DNA of 64,000 bases, taken from NCBI GenBank assembly GCA_009731375.1, contig BJOX01000348.1, forward strand, positions 291,267-355,266. Direction: 5' to 3'. This document shows positions 33,879-42,248 of this stretch, piece by piece. The DNA comes from Paulinella micropora (lineage: Eukaryota; Cercozoa; Imbricatea; Euglyphida). Both the position numbers and the translations under genes were made by a program. The notes under the pieces are model-generated. The model searched no databases, was not told the origin of the DNA, and saw nothing but the letters and a program-made list of their open reading frames with translations. Position 1 is the stretch's first letter; every line of letters starts with the position of its first letter.

Positions 33879-35302
33879 ATGATGCAGCAGCAGCAGCAGC
33901 AGCCGGAAGGCCCGGTCGAACGGCTGCCGGAGCCGGAACAGCAGCTGGGCGAGAAGACAATCGAAGAGAAGATACTTGACTATGTCGACAAGCAGAAAGA
34001 CAAGGGCAAGAAGAAGAAGAAGAAGCAGCAGCAACCGACAGAGCCGCTGCAGCCGACCGAGTTCAAGCGGAACATCGAAGTCTTCTACCCGCGCGAAAAG
34101 GGAGCTGGCCAACTGTTCGTGCTAGTCGGAAAATCGGAACGAGGCAAGACCCATTTCCTGAAATGGCTCTTGTACAGCCTGTGCGCACGCAAGAAGGACC
34201 CGTTCCAGTACGGCCTGATCATGGTTCGCACCAAGTTCAAGAATAGCTTTTCTTTTCATTTTGCGAGCGAGCAGCACTGCAAGATCTACGAAGGGTTCAG
34301 GATGGACATCCTGCAGAACTACGTTGAAAACCTCAAAAAAAGGTTCTTGGCCAACAAGTACCTCGAGCCGAGCTTCATCGTGTTTGGTACCAAGAAATCG
34401 GCACCTTCACGAAAACTCATTTTTGCTGACTTTGTTTTTCAGACGACCTGGTTGGCATCATTGAGAGCACTGACCGCTGGATGCAGAACTTCTTCGGAAC
34501 ATATCGACATTATGTAAAGTCATTCTAGCGTCGCTTGCCTTGTAAAAGAGTGCATGTGTTTGTCTGTCAGAATATAACGATCTTCATTGCGGTGCAGTAC
34601 CTGACTGGGCGCAACTCCGTGAGCCCGATTATGCGCGAACAAACGTCGCATTGCATTTGTTTTAACTCTAAAGTTCAACGGACATTAACCAACCTATGGG
34701 AAAACTACGGACAGCTCTTCCCGAAAAAGGAGTTCTTGGCTCACTTTGCCCAATGCACGGATGAGCGCAACGTCGGGACACGGCATGCTGCAATGGTGTA
34801 TCACGAGCACATCGACCGGTTAGAGTACAACTACAAAAGCTGGCTTGCGCCCGCTTCGTTGCCGGACGGCGAGGTGATCCTGCGCGGGCCGGATCCGCCC
34901 AAACCGCCAAGCCGCGCAGACATCCAGAAGCAGGAACGCCTCAAACAGCTGGCGTACCGCGCGCCGAGCTGGCTGCCGTCTTCGCTCAAGGGCATGTCGC
35001 GCCAAGAGCGTGAAATGATGCAAAGAATGCTGTTTTATGGCGACCGCGCGAGACAGCGCCTCAAAAAGGACGGGAAGACCATGGCCCAACGAGACAAGGA
35101 GATCCTCCAGAAGCTGGACCAGCAAACCCGAGACGCCGAGAAGTTGGCGGCAGAGCGGTTCGCGCAACAGAACCAGCTACAGCCTGCGCCGTTCAAGTCC
35201 AAGTTCGTGTACAACAACGCGGGCACGACAGTCAAAGCGCTCGCGCCGCCCATTGATGGCAATGACGACGACGACTACGTGCCGCCGTTAGCAGTCTTCT
35301 AA
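33879..35302 (+). CDS. A32-type genome-packaging ATPase, three exons
   Basis: Exons 33879-34386, 34443-34513 and 34571-35302 join in frame to 436 residues. Exon 1 carries a glutamine-rich arm, a lysine run and Walker A GKSERGKTHFLKW (residues 84-91 are GKSERGKT). Splicing at GTACCA...TTTTCAG restores Walker B as SFIVFDDLVGII. The second splice (GTAAAG...CTGTCAG) leads into NITIFIAVQYLTG, the sensor-like strand ending in Q, then SPIMREQTSH. Unspliced reading loses Walker B and ends early. FtsK/HerA-family ATPases of this type drive DNA into capsids in nucleocytoviruses and polinton-like viruses. The C-terminal ~120 residues are a basic, charged tail. Introns imply nuclear transcripts. Confidence 0.92.
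34387..34442 (+). other. Spliceosomal intron 1 of the packaging ATPase (56 nt)
   Basis: Boundaries are GTACCAAG at the 5' end and a pyrimidine-rich GACTTTGTTTTTCAG at the 3' end. It splits the first Walker B aspartate codon (phase 1), and removal restores FDD. Confidence 0.85.
34514..34570 (+). other. Spliceosomal intron 2 of the packaging ATPase (57 nt)
   Basis: Boundaries are GTAAAGTC and GTTTGTCTGTCAG, phase 0. It contains an in-frame stop, so retention truncates the protein. Confidence 0.85.
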
Positions 35303-35348
35303 AAAAACAAAAGTTCTGGCCTGTATATTCAAAGAGAGAAAGGGCCAG

Positions 35349-35906
35349 ATGCTACTAGCCGCGCTGCCGGCTGATCTTCTGGTAGAAGTGCTGTCTTACC
35401 TCCGAGTCGGCGAGGTCGCGCACACGATCCGTTACCTTAAAACGCACACGGACCGGTTTGCGCGCGGCCGGTGGAAACGGCGCAAAGTGCAGAACGGAGA
35501 GCTGGCCGGTTTGCACAAGTTCCTGAACACTACCTTCAACTTCAACGCCAAGTCGCTGCCGCGCCTCATCAGCGACGTGGTGCGCAAGAGCGCGCACACC
35601 TGCTTCGACTGCTGCCAGAGAAAAACTCTTGAAGGCTACTGCAACTACTGCTTTGTGTATCACAACCGCCACCGTCTGATCACGCCCTTTGCCGCCTGTC
35701 GACGCATGGGACGGACGTCTTTCCCTGTGCCCAAGACCACTCGTGAACCAGTCATAGCCGTGGCCTATATACCGGCTTACCGCTTCCGGCAAGCATACGA
35801 GGACGCGGGCTGGCCGGTGGTGGAAGCTGGCAAGTGGACAACTTACCTGTGGCTGGCCCGTTTTCTGCCTCGTTTTAACAAGGCGCTGTACATTACGGAT
35901 TTTTAA
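35349..35906 (+). CDS. F-box-like protein with zinc-binding cysteines
   Basis: The 185-residue protein begins MLLAALPADLLVEVLSYLRV, an F-box (LP.dLl.eVl.yL), which recruits Skp1 and the SCF ubiquitin ligase. The middle has CFDCCQRKTLEGYCNYCFVY, two CxxC pairs that can bind zinc, and the rest is a basic, aromatic-rich region. Viral F-box proteins redirect host SCF complexes to degrade host factors. The substrate is unknown. The gene follows the ATPase by 46 bases and ends beside a TTTTTAATTAAAAA element shared with the convergent gene at 35931. Confidence 0.7.
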   Translation: MLLAALPADLLVEVLSYLRVGEVAHTIRYLKTHTDRFARGRWKRRKVQNGELAGLHKFLNTTFNFNAKSLPRLISDVVRKSAHTCFDCCQRKTLEGYCNYCFVYHNRHRLITPFAACRRMGRTSFPVPKTTREPVIAVAYIPAYRFRQAYEDAGWPVVEAGKWTTYLWLARFLPRFNKALYITDF

Positions 35907-35930
35907 ATCTTCGTCTACCAATCTTTTTAA

Positions 35931-36491
35931 TTAAAAAGCGAAATGCTCTGGGAAGCTGCCAAGTTCATTTTCTTCTTGCCTGTCCTGTTCTTCGTAAGTC
36001 AGAACAGGGGTCAGGAGCTCGAACGGAGGCATTGTCTCTTCTTCGGTAACAACTGCAGCAATTGTCTCGTCCAGTCCAGGCTGGAACGCGCTTGTTGTGT
36101 CTGGAGCGAGCTCAGCAAGGGATGCAAATCCGTCGCGGACGCATTGCAGATCGCTCACGACAGCGGCGACGCTTGGTACAAGGGGCTGGTCACTGACCCC
36201 AGCCGGTGCCCGCCGCCGTGAGCGGGTGCCCCAGTCAGTCGCGAACTGGCCCATGACCTCGACTGCTATTTCGGGCGCGCAGACCCACGTGCCACAGCGC
36301 TGGCCGCGCTGTTTCGGGAATTTGAATTTCGAAATGTGACCGTTGGTTACTCGATAGGGGTGTAGCTCAAGGTGCCTGCGGATCCGTTCCGCGCAACGGC
36401 TAGGAGTCAAAAAAGGAAACGTTTTCCCGGCAAAATCGATCAGCGAAATTTTCCCGTCAGGTGCCACTCGGCATGGTTTGTCGCGTTTCAT
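35931..36491 (-). CDS. Putative DNA-binding protein, KilA-N/BRO-like N-terminus
   Basis: The 186-residue protein has an N-terminal ~85-residue domain: DGKISLIDFAGKTFPFLTPS, an ARRI-like helix (CAERIRRHLELHP), ISKFKFPKQRGQRCGTWVCA and PEIAVEVMGQF. This s.iD...v..t...A...i..l......kFpkqrGqr..tpv....e.i..l pattern resembles small KilA-N/BRO-type or antirepressor-like DNA-binding domains. The C-terminal half is acidic and disordered and could be an activation region. A viral transcription regulator is plausible. It is convergent with the F-box gene. Confidence 0.5.
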   Translation of the reverse strand: MKRDKPCRVAPDGKISLIDFAGKTFPFLTPSRCAERIRRHLELHPYRVTNGHISKFKFPKQRGQRCGTWVCAPEIAVEVMGQFATDWGTRSRRRAPAGVSDQPLVPSVAAVVSDLQCVRDGFASLAELAPDTTSAFQPGLDETIAAVVTEEETMPPFELLTPVLTYEEQDRQEENELGSFPEHFAF

Positions 36492-36599
36492 CGTAATTAG
36501 CGGCGCGGTAAAAAAATTTGCAAGGGATTCGACCTTGCTTGCTTTTCACTTTCGACCTTCAATAAAAGTCGAATTATGAGCTTTTAATTCTTGAAACTC

Positions 36600-38962
36600 T
36601 TAGCACAATTGCATAAACCGCGTGATCCGAGCGGCTGGTGTAGGATCAGCCGTATCAAGGGCCGCAGCGGCATGACTAGCGAAGCGGTAGGAAGCCTTCA
36701 CGGAAAAAATGGAATCGAGCGTTCCGCGCCAAAAACTGGGCCGGCGCAGTTCTTCGGCATGGTGCTGCAAATTTGCCGCGAAAAATTCCACGGCTTGTCG
36801 GCGTAACCGTTCGGCTCTGGTCTCGCGGGGCAGCTGTTTAAGCGTGGGCGGGATGACGTATTTCAAGTCACCCAGGACCCGTGCGTAGTCCGAGGCCAGC
36901 TTTTCGCCCTGTTGCACAATGGCTTGCACAATCTTCACCAAGTCCGGCTCGTGCAGGGACGGCGCCGCCTTGCTCATCACTTTCACCTTGTCGTAGAACA
37001 TCTGCGTCTTGAGATTGCTGAGTCCTTCGTCCTTGTTTTCGTACTCGAGCGTGTGCCCCAAAACCCGGCTAAAAAACACCGGCCGGGCCACGAGCGAATG
37101 GTTTCCGTAGAGCTCCCAGGCCACATTGGCGTAGATGGCTCGCAGCAGGTGAGGGCGGCTGATGCGGAACTCGCTCTTGGAGCGCTCTTGGTAGAGGTGT
37201 GTCAGGTCTTCGAACGTATTCTTAAAGCCGCCACCTTTCAGGGCCGCGCCCACTTCGCTGTTGGGCATCACTTGGCTGGGCCTGTCGATGTTCTTCTTGT
37301 GGCCCGCAACCACCAGACTTTGCATCCACGGCAGCGTGCTGACCTTCATCTTCTTCGTCGGTGGCATGGCAATGGGCTGGTCATCCTCTTCCGCCAGGAT
37401 CTCTGCCCGGTGCGAGGTCCAGCTCAGGTAATCGGACTTGGGCCTGTCGCCTTTCAGCAGCATGCTAGCGCCCGGCGCCATCTTGGCCCGGTGCTTAAAA
37501 TGGTTCTCTGTGCCAAAGATCAGGTGGCGCCAGATCCTCAGTACACCGGTCGCCGAGGCCGTGGGCAGGGCGATGGGTTTGCCGACATAGATAGAGTCTT
37601 GGTAATCGCTCTGGTCGTCCGGGTCTTTGAGGGGGTCTGCGCCTTTTTTCGCCGCCCTAAGACAAATCAGACATGTTCAGACGAGTATATAGATTAGGTA
37701 TATTACCTGTGCTGCAAGACATGCTTTTGGCGGCCAATCTCCGTAAACGTCATATACTGGTCGTCCTCCACCGGGCCAAATTCGCTAAAGCGCCACAGCT
37801 CGGACATTCTGCACCCGAGGATAGACAGCAACAGAAAGGACTGCAGGGCCCACAGCGGGTGTCTCTCGCTGGGCGCAAAGGGGCCGTCGTTGGCGCGCTT
37901 GGCTTCCGGGTCCTCGAAGCAATCTGCCTCCGCGAGCATGGCTCGGTAGAGCTCGTCCAAGAACGCGCACCAGGGGTCCAAGTAGAGCACGTGCCTCTTC
38001 TTGAGGTTCTTCATCAATTTCTTGCCGGTCTGCTGAACTCCTTCCGAACTCGCGTCCCTGTCACGAAAAAGCGTCCCTTCCGTAAACCACTTGACCACGA
38101 AGTCCTCGCCCCAGACACAGCGCGAGGGCTGTTCCTTGCCCTTCTGGCTCTGTCGCTGGGTGGCTAGGATCAACCAGTTGCTCCGGAAAAGGCCGTAGTC
38201 TTGTCCTCTCGCGGAGAGGTTGGGCTTGGTAGCGTCGACCAGGTCGTTTATGAAACTCACAAACTGGTCCACGTCTTTGCGGAGCCGCAGAAAGGTCATG
38301 CAATAAGCAAGCAGACACTTGGTGAACGGCCCGGCGCTGAGATTTGGCAACCCCAGCTTCACCCAGCCGTCCTCGTCACCGAAGAGGAGCTTGCGAAGGG
38401 TCGTGTTTCTGCCCTTGGCCAGGTCGGCGGAGCTGCTAGGGAACAGCAGGCCGCCCCCTGGCTTCTCTACAATGACAAAGTCCACTTTGCCCGCGTGATG
38501 GCACGAAACCATGTTTTCCTTGTCCAGCCCGCTGTCCTTGAACCGTTTGTACGCGTACAGGACGTCATCGAGCTCTCCGTCTTCTTTCACCATGAATTCG
38601 CTCCAGTGGCCCTTGCGCGACTTGATGACCTGGGCCAGAACGGGCGAGGCGGCGTGCCGGGCGGGGTCGACCCCGAGCGAGTACAGGTGCGCCCTGTCCA
38701 GCACCTCGTCCCGGTAAGAACGGAGGAGATCCAGCGCGGCCACAAAGTTGTCTCGTAGGTCCGCCCACTCCTGCGGGCTCATTTTCGTCTTGAGCGGCAG
38801 GCGTTCCCAGACCGGCACCGGCTTCTGGCCGTCACGGATTTCTTGTAGTGTGGTGTTGTTAAAGGCGTCAACCACCTGCTGGGGCGGGGCATCGCTCATG
38901 GTTACCACTTTGAGGTGGCTGGGCTCCGCGCCAAGCCGGCCACTCGCCACCCATTTCACCAT
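36600..38962 (-). CDS. Tyrosine recombinase (integrase), two exons
   Basis: Exons 38962-37707 and 37656-36600 join across a 50-nt intron into 770 residues. The catalytic set is visible: R385 in LSILGCRMSELWRF (exon 1); H588 and R591 in ISRPHLLRAIYANVAW, H620 in RVLGHTLEYE, and the nucleophile Y640 in KTQMFYDKVKV (exon 2). The N-terminal ~370 residues should hold the core-binding domain. This is the likely enzyme for integration and excision of the element; Crypton-like and polinton-like-virus tyrosine recombinases are the known comparators. A consensus late-type motif lies 30 bases before ATG 38962. Without splicing the gene appears as two unrelated frames. Confidence 0.88.
37657..37706 (-). 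other. Spliceosomal intron of the tyrosine recombinase (50 nt)
   Basis: On the minus strand it runs GTAATATACC...TTTGTCTTAG. It is phase 2 and contains stops in frame. Removal rejoins KHVLQHR to AAKKGADPLKD. Confidence 0.85.
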
Positions 38963-38976
38963 GGTCTTCTTCCTCT

Positions 38977-39834
38977 TTAATGACTAGATGATACAAGATT
39001 TGTTTTTTCAGCAATAGCCACAACACCCACGGCCGGCGTCTTTTTCTTTTTTTTCTTTTTCTTTTTCTTCTTCTTGGCGTGCGGGCCAGACAAAAGATGG
39101 CTCGCGAGCGGCCGAGCGAGGCCGCTGCCGTTCAGTGAGCCAGTCAAAGGGATGAAATCCCAGCCTTGTTCTTCGCACACCAGAGCGAACATGGCGTTGG
39201 CGCGGTGGCGGCTCTCTAACTGCTTCAGCTCTGGCACTTGTGCCGCTAGCTCTTCCTCGCCCAGCAGCAGCAGGAAAGCCCTCAGCAACGTCTGATAGCT
39301 CACAAAACATCTTCTCTCCCACCCATACCGCTCCCTCAGCTTCTTCAGCACTCTGGGCCAGCAGGCGTCGACTTTTTTGAAGAGGCGTTGCAACTCCTCT
39401 AGCGTCTCTTGGCTCGGCTCCCGCCGGCCCCGGCCGCAGCCGAGCAGGTGGCACAGCTGGCTGGCCTTGTCGATGGTTAAAGGGCCTAGCTTCTCTCGGC
39501 GCCAGATGTACGCGAGGCGAGCGGGCGTCGGGCTCTGTGCCCGCCACTTGTGGACCAGGCGCCTCGCCTGTGCTAACAAGGCCGGGCTGACAGAACTGGC
39601 AGACTGGTTCACCCCACGCAGGTTGAACGTCTCGCGCGTGATCTGTCTGAACCTGCTCAGTCTCGTGTAGCCGACATGTCTGGGAGGGGCCGATTGCTCT
39701 CGGGGCATCTGGCCGTTGACTAGCCAGCATTGCGACGTGTACAGCTCGTGCTCTGTCTTGACCAGGCCACACTTGGAGCAGTACGTACCGGTTGTTGCTA
39801 AGCTGAAGGTCCAGACGTGTTCGCAGTGTGACAT
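38977..39834 (-). CDS. Late transcription factor 3-like protein (VLTF3)
   Basis: From ATG 39834 the protein has 285 residues. An N-terminal zinc ribbon (MSHCEHVW then GTYCSKCGLV) is followed by RLSRFRQITRETFNLRGVNQ, then FKKVDACWPRVLKKLRERYG, CFVSYQTLLRAFLLLLGEEE and EEQGWDFIPLTG. This matches the VLTF3 (poxvirus A2-like) family order: zinc ribbon, Y.R..hF helix, (N/V)..SY..ll...l.llg, and the closing gW.FIp. In poxviruses VLTF3 activates late genes. It is a signature gene of nucleocytoviruses and also occurs in some smaller relatives. The C-terminus is a long lysine run. The gene lies back to back with the VLTF2-like gene. Confidence 0.85.
   Translation of the reverse strand: MSHCEHVWTFSLATTGTYCSKCGLVKTEHELYTSQCWLVNGQMPREQSAPPRHVGYTRLSRFRQITRETFNLRGVNQSASSVSPALLAQARRLVHKWRAQSPTPARLAYIWRREKLGPLTIDKASQLCHLLGCGRGRREPSQETLEELQRLFKKVDACWPRVLKKLRERYGWERRCFVSYQTLLRAFLLLLGEEELAAQVPELKQLESRHRANAMFALVCEEQGWDFIPLTGSLNGSGLARPLASHLLSGPHAKKKKKKKKKKKKTPAVGVVAIAEKTNLVSSSH
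38993..39009 (-). promoter_or_regulatory. A-tract/AAATCTTG motif before the tyrosine recombinase
   Basis: Minus strand TGAAAAAACAAATCTTG lies 30 bases before ATG 38962, inside the last codons of the VLTF3-like gene. Confidence 0.5.
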
Positions 39835-39966
39835 GTACAAAAAAATGACGGCCGGCTAGCGAGAAAGAAACGCAACAGATATTTTTGAACCGCGAGCGTT
39901 TAAGATTCAAGATTTGAAACACAAAGGGAAAAAGGAGGAGTTGCCAGTGACACACACACAAAAAAG

Positions 39967-40440
39967 ATGGAGGGCACCGAAGTTTACAAGGGCAAGTGTC
40001 TGCACTGTTCCTACGGCTGCGCGCGGGATGACGGCAAGTGGTATGGCTTGCCGATAGCCCACGCAGACGAAGAGCTGTTCGTCTGGGGTCATTTTTGTAG
40101 TATCGGTTGTGCAGCGGCCTTCGCGGAATATGGGATTGCCGAGACGATCCGTTCACGATCAATGGACCTCTTGCACTCGTTCCTAAGAGTCAATCTGCAC
40201 AAGCAGCTAGTTCAACCGGCGCCGCCGCGCCATGAGCTCGTGGATTACGGAGGACCTCTGGACATCTCGGCTTTCAGGGCCGTGGGCCGGGTAGTCAATT
40301 GGTACGTGCCGGTGCACAGAAAGGAAACGCAAAAGACGTTTATTAGTAAGCTCGCTGGTAAAAAGTACATGCTGAGACGCCTTAAGCGCCTGCCTGGCAT
40401 TCGTCTCTCTTCCGCTTCGTGTTCTTCTTCTTGCGCTTGA
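39967..40440 (+). CDS. Late transcription factor 2-like protein (VLTF2)
   Basis: The 157-residue protein has CLHCSYGCARDDGKWYGLPI near the N-terminus and VWGHFCSIGCAAAFAEYG, an FCS-type zinc finger. A CxxC, a GlP segment and then G.FCS..Ca.ay is the layout of VLTF2 (poxvirus A1-like) proteins in nucleocytoviruses. The rest is basic and helical. It is divergent from VLTF3 with about 130 bases between, so both late factors may share a control region. The 3' end overlaps the convergent clamp gene by 59 bases. Assignment rests on the zinc-finger pattern and the VLTF3 neighbour. Confidence 0.7.
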   Translation: MEGTEVYKGKCLHCSYGCARDDGKWYGLPIAHADEELFVWGHFCSIGCAAAFAEYGIAETIRSRSMDLLHSFLRVNLHKQLVQPAPPRHELVDYGGPLDISAFRAVGRVVNWYVPVHRKETQKTFISKLAGKKYMLRRLKRLPGIRLSSASCSSSCA

Positions 40441-41362
40441 TGACCACCCTGCGCTGTTCTTCCTCCTCGGCGGCGCCGTCGGTGGTCAGGGCGAGGGGCG
40501 CCAGCGCAGGCAGGGGAGGCGGCGGTCCCTCGGAGTCTGCCAGAATAGCATACTTGAGCCATGGACCGCCTTCCCGTTTGAAGACGAGGTGCAGCACATT
40601 CGGCGCAGCGCCGACCAAGACTCGACCAGTCTTTTTCTCCTGAAATGCACAACTTTTAAGTACCTTCTTCAGCGTTTCAAGTGAGTAGACACAGTCGCCG
40701 GCCTCGGTAGGTGTCTTCGACAGGTCCGAGCGCAAGAGCGACTCCTTGTCCTCTGCCAGCAGAGCGATGCCGCCAAGGCTGGTGCGTGCCAGCCGACTCG
40801 CGTCCACTGCCCTCAGCGAGGACTCGGTACAGAGCCCGTCCCCTTCCACGAACAGACGGCAGTGAGAATTGCTCTTGGAATGGTGCCTGATGACAGCGTT
40901 CAGCGCGGGCCCTGAGACTTCGACTAGTCGGTCGACATCAGACCACTCGGTAGTCGGCAGGAAGGCCGCCTCTTGGGACACGAGCAGCGATGTCAGATCG
41001 CTGTAGTGCCGAAACGTTTTGTTGTCGTTCCAAAATTTGACACAAAGTCTGTTGTCGAGCGCGACGGAGAGCTCGAGTGTCATGCCCTCGCGAAACGTGC
41101 TCAGCCAGCACTGGATTTCTTTCAGGTCGAGCGAAAACACGCACTTGGACGAGTTGCCACTGAGGGAGACATAGTCGCCGTTAGCGGCGCCCAAAAAGGG
41201 TACCACAAACTGAGCAACCAGCCCATCGGCTGCACTGCACAGGACAAGCTTGTCGACGGTCGCTTCGACACGAGCCTCCAGCAGCAGCGGGGACAGCGAG
41301 TCGAGTGCCCGGCGGAAAGCGACGCCGTTGGACTTGGATCTCCACAGAAAGCGGTAGCTCAT
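40382..41362 (-). CDS. PCNA-like sliding clamp
   Basis: From ATG 41362 the protein has 326 residues. It shows a two-domain clamp pattern: FRRALDSLSPLLLEARVEAT and KLVLCSAADGLVAQFVVPF, then a YSLSGNSSKCVFSLDLKEIQ-like helix-strand, and a second half with AVDASRLARTSLGGIAL, VYSLETLKKVLKSCAF and PWLKYAILAD. The central loop and C-terminal strand fit PCNA, but the sequence is diverged. The last ~50 residues are a proline-rich and K/R-rich tail (KRKKKNTKRKRDE), unusual for PCNA and NLS-like. Processivity factor for the polymerase-helicase is the likely role. The frame's extra upstream codons lack an ATG. Confidence 0.65.
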   Translation of the reverse strand: MSYRFLWRSKSNGVAFRRALDSLSPLLLEARVEATVDKLVLCSAADGLVAQFVVPFLGAANGDYVSLSGNSSKCVFSLDLKEIQCWLSTFREGMTLELSVALDNRLCVKFWNDNKTFRHYSDLTSLLVSQEAAFLPTTEWSDVDRLVEVSGPALNAVIRHHSKSNSHCRLFVEGDGLCTESSLRAVDASRLARTSLGGIALLAEDKESLLRSDLSKTPTEAGDCVYSLETLKKVLKSCAFQEKKTGRVLVGAAPNVLHLVFKREGGPWLKYAILADSEGPPPPLPALAPLALTTDGAAEEEEQRRVVIKRKKKNTKRKRDECQAGA

Positions 41363-41510
41363 TTTTTGGCTGAGTAAATCGTCGCGCTTATTTCCGTTTC
41401 CTTTTTTTTCGGGTTTCAAACGGTCGCCATTTAAAGTTTGAGATTTAAAAGAAGTCGCGTGTATATTCCCTTTAAAGAGAGAGAGAGAGATCCAGGCCAG
41501 AATTCAACCA

Positions 41511-42248
41511 ATGTCCCTCGTTGTAGACAACAGCCAAGTCAGGCCCTTTGACCCGGCCGCCGACCCGAAAAAGCTCCGCCTGTCGGACGTGCCCAGAACT
41601 GCGTATGGGAGCATATTTTCAAATTTGTGCTACGGCGAAAGGTCACTGGCGCTCGTGCTCCCTGCGCTTCAGCTCAGTTGGGACCCCTCGACGTACGACC
41701 AAGGCAACAAGTCGGCCAAGACCACCATTGACCTCGACTTCAAGCACGCGCAACAGTATGGCGAGGTGCTGCAAGCGTTTAAGGTGCTGCGTTCAATCGA
41801 CGAAAAGGTTGCCGACCTCGTGGTGGAACAGCGCGACAAAATTGTTCCAACGATGAAAAGGGCGGGCCCGATGGCAAAGAGCGACGAGCAGGTCAGATGT
41901 TGCTACCAGCCCTGTACGCGGCTTCGCACAAGCCAGAAGTCCGACCGCGCCTGGGCGCCGCGCCTGACCGTCACCGTCACGGGAGCTCGGTTCCTCGGAG
42001 GCGGAGATGTCTCCACCTTGCAAAAGGGCGACGTGGTGCGGGCGGTGGTACAAGCTACGGCGCTCTGCAGCAAGGGCGAAAAAGTTACACTTTCTTGGCG
42101 CGTTCTGCAGATCAGAAAGCAAGAAGCCGGCCTGGGCTACCCGGACCAAGACCTCTCAGAAAAGGAAGCTTTTGGCGTGTCTCTGTCCGGTGATGAAAAC
42201 AGCGAGGGCGGCGCCAGTGCCATGGACTTGTCAGTAGACCTGATTTAA
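41511..42248 (+). CDS. Probable single-stranded DNA-binding protein
   Basis: A 245-residue protein whose core reads RTAYGSIFSNLCYGERSLAL, VLPALQLSWDPSTY, AKTTIDLDFKHAQQYGEVLQ and VLRSIDEKVADLVVEQR, followed by a beta-rich part (LTVTVTGARFLGGGD, DVVRAVVQATALCSKGEKVT) and an acidic tail ending MDLSVDLI. This order (nucleotide-facing strands, P..l..g....y pattern, D.ki...v) resembles the OB-fold ssDNA-binding proteins of large algal viruses, and acidic tails are typical of SSBs. It lies between the clamp and the RNR large subunit. Stop codons of this gene and the RNR gene abut within TTTAATTAAA. Confidence 0.55.
   Translation: MSLVVDNSQVRPFDPAADPKKLRLSDVPRTAYGSIFSNLCYGERSLALVLPALQLSWDPSTYDQGNKSAKTTIDLDFKHAQQYGEVLQAFKVLRSIDEKVADLVVEQRDKIVPTMKRAGPMAKSDEQVRCCYQPCTRLRTSQKSDRAWAPRLTVTVTGARFLGGGDVSTLQKGDVVRAVVQATALCSKGEKVTLSWRVLQIRKQEAGLGYPDQDLSEKEAFGVSLSGDENSEGGASAMDLSVDLI

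Noticed and set aside
34387-34570. Packaging ATPase as a frameshifted pseudogene
   Set aside because: Both disruptions are exactly removable by GT-AG introns of 56 and 57 nt that restore Walker B and the next conserved strand, so splicing is the better explanation.
36600-38962. Two separate unknown genes at 36600-37481 and 37703-38962
   Set aside because: A 50-nt GT-AG intron joins them in frame and brings together the R and HxxR-H-Y residues of one tyrosine recombinase.
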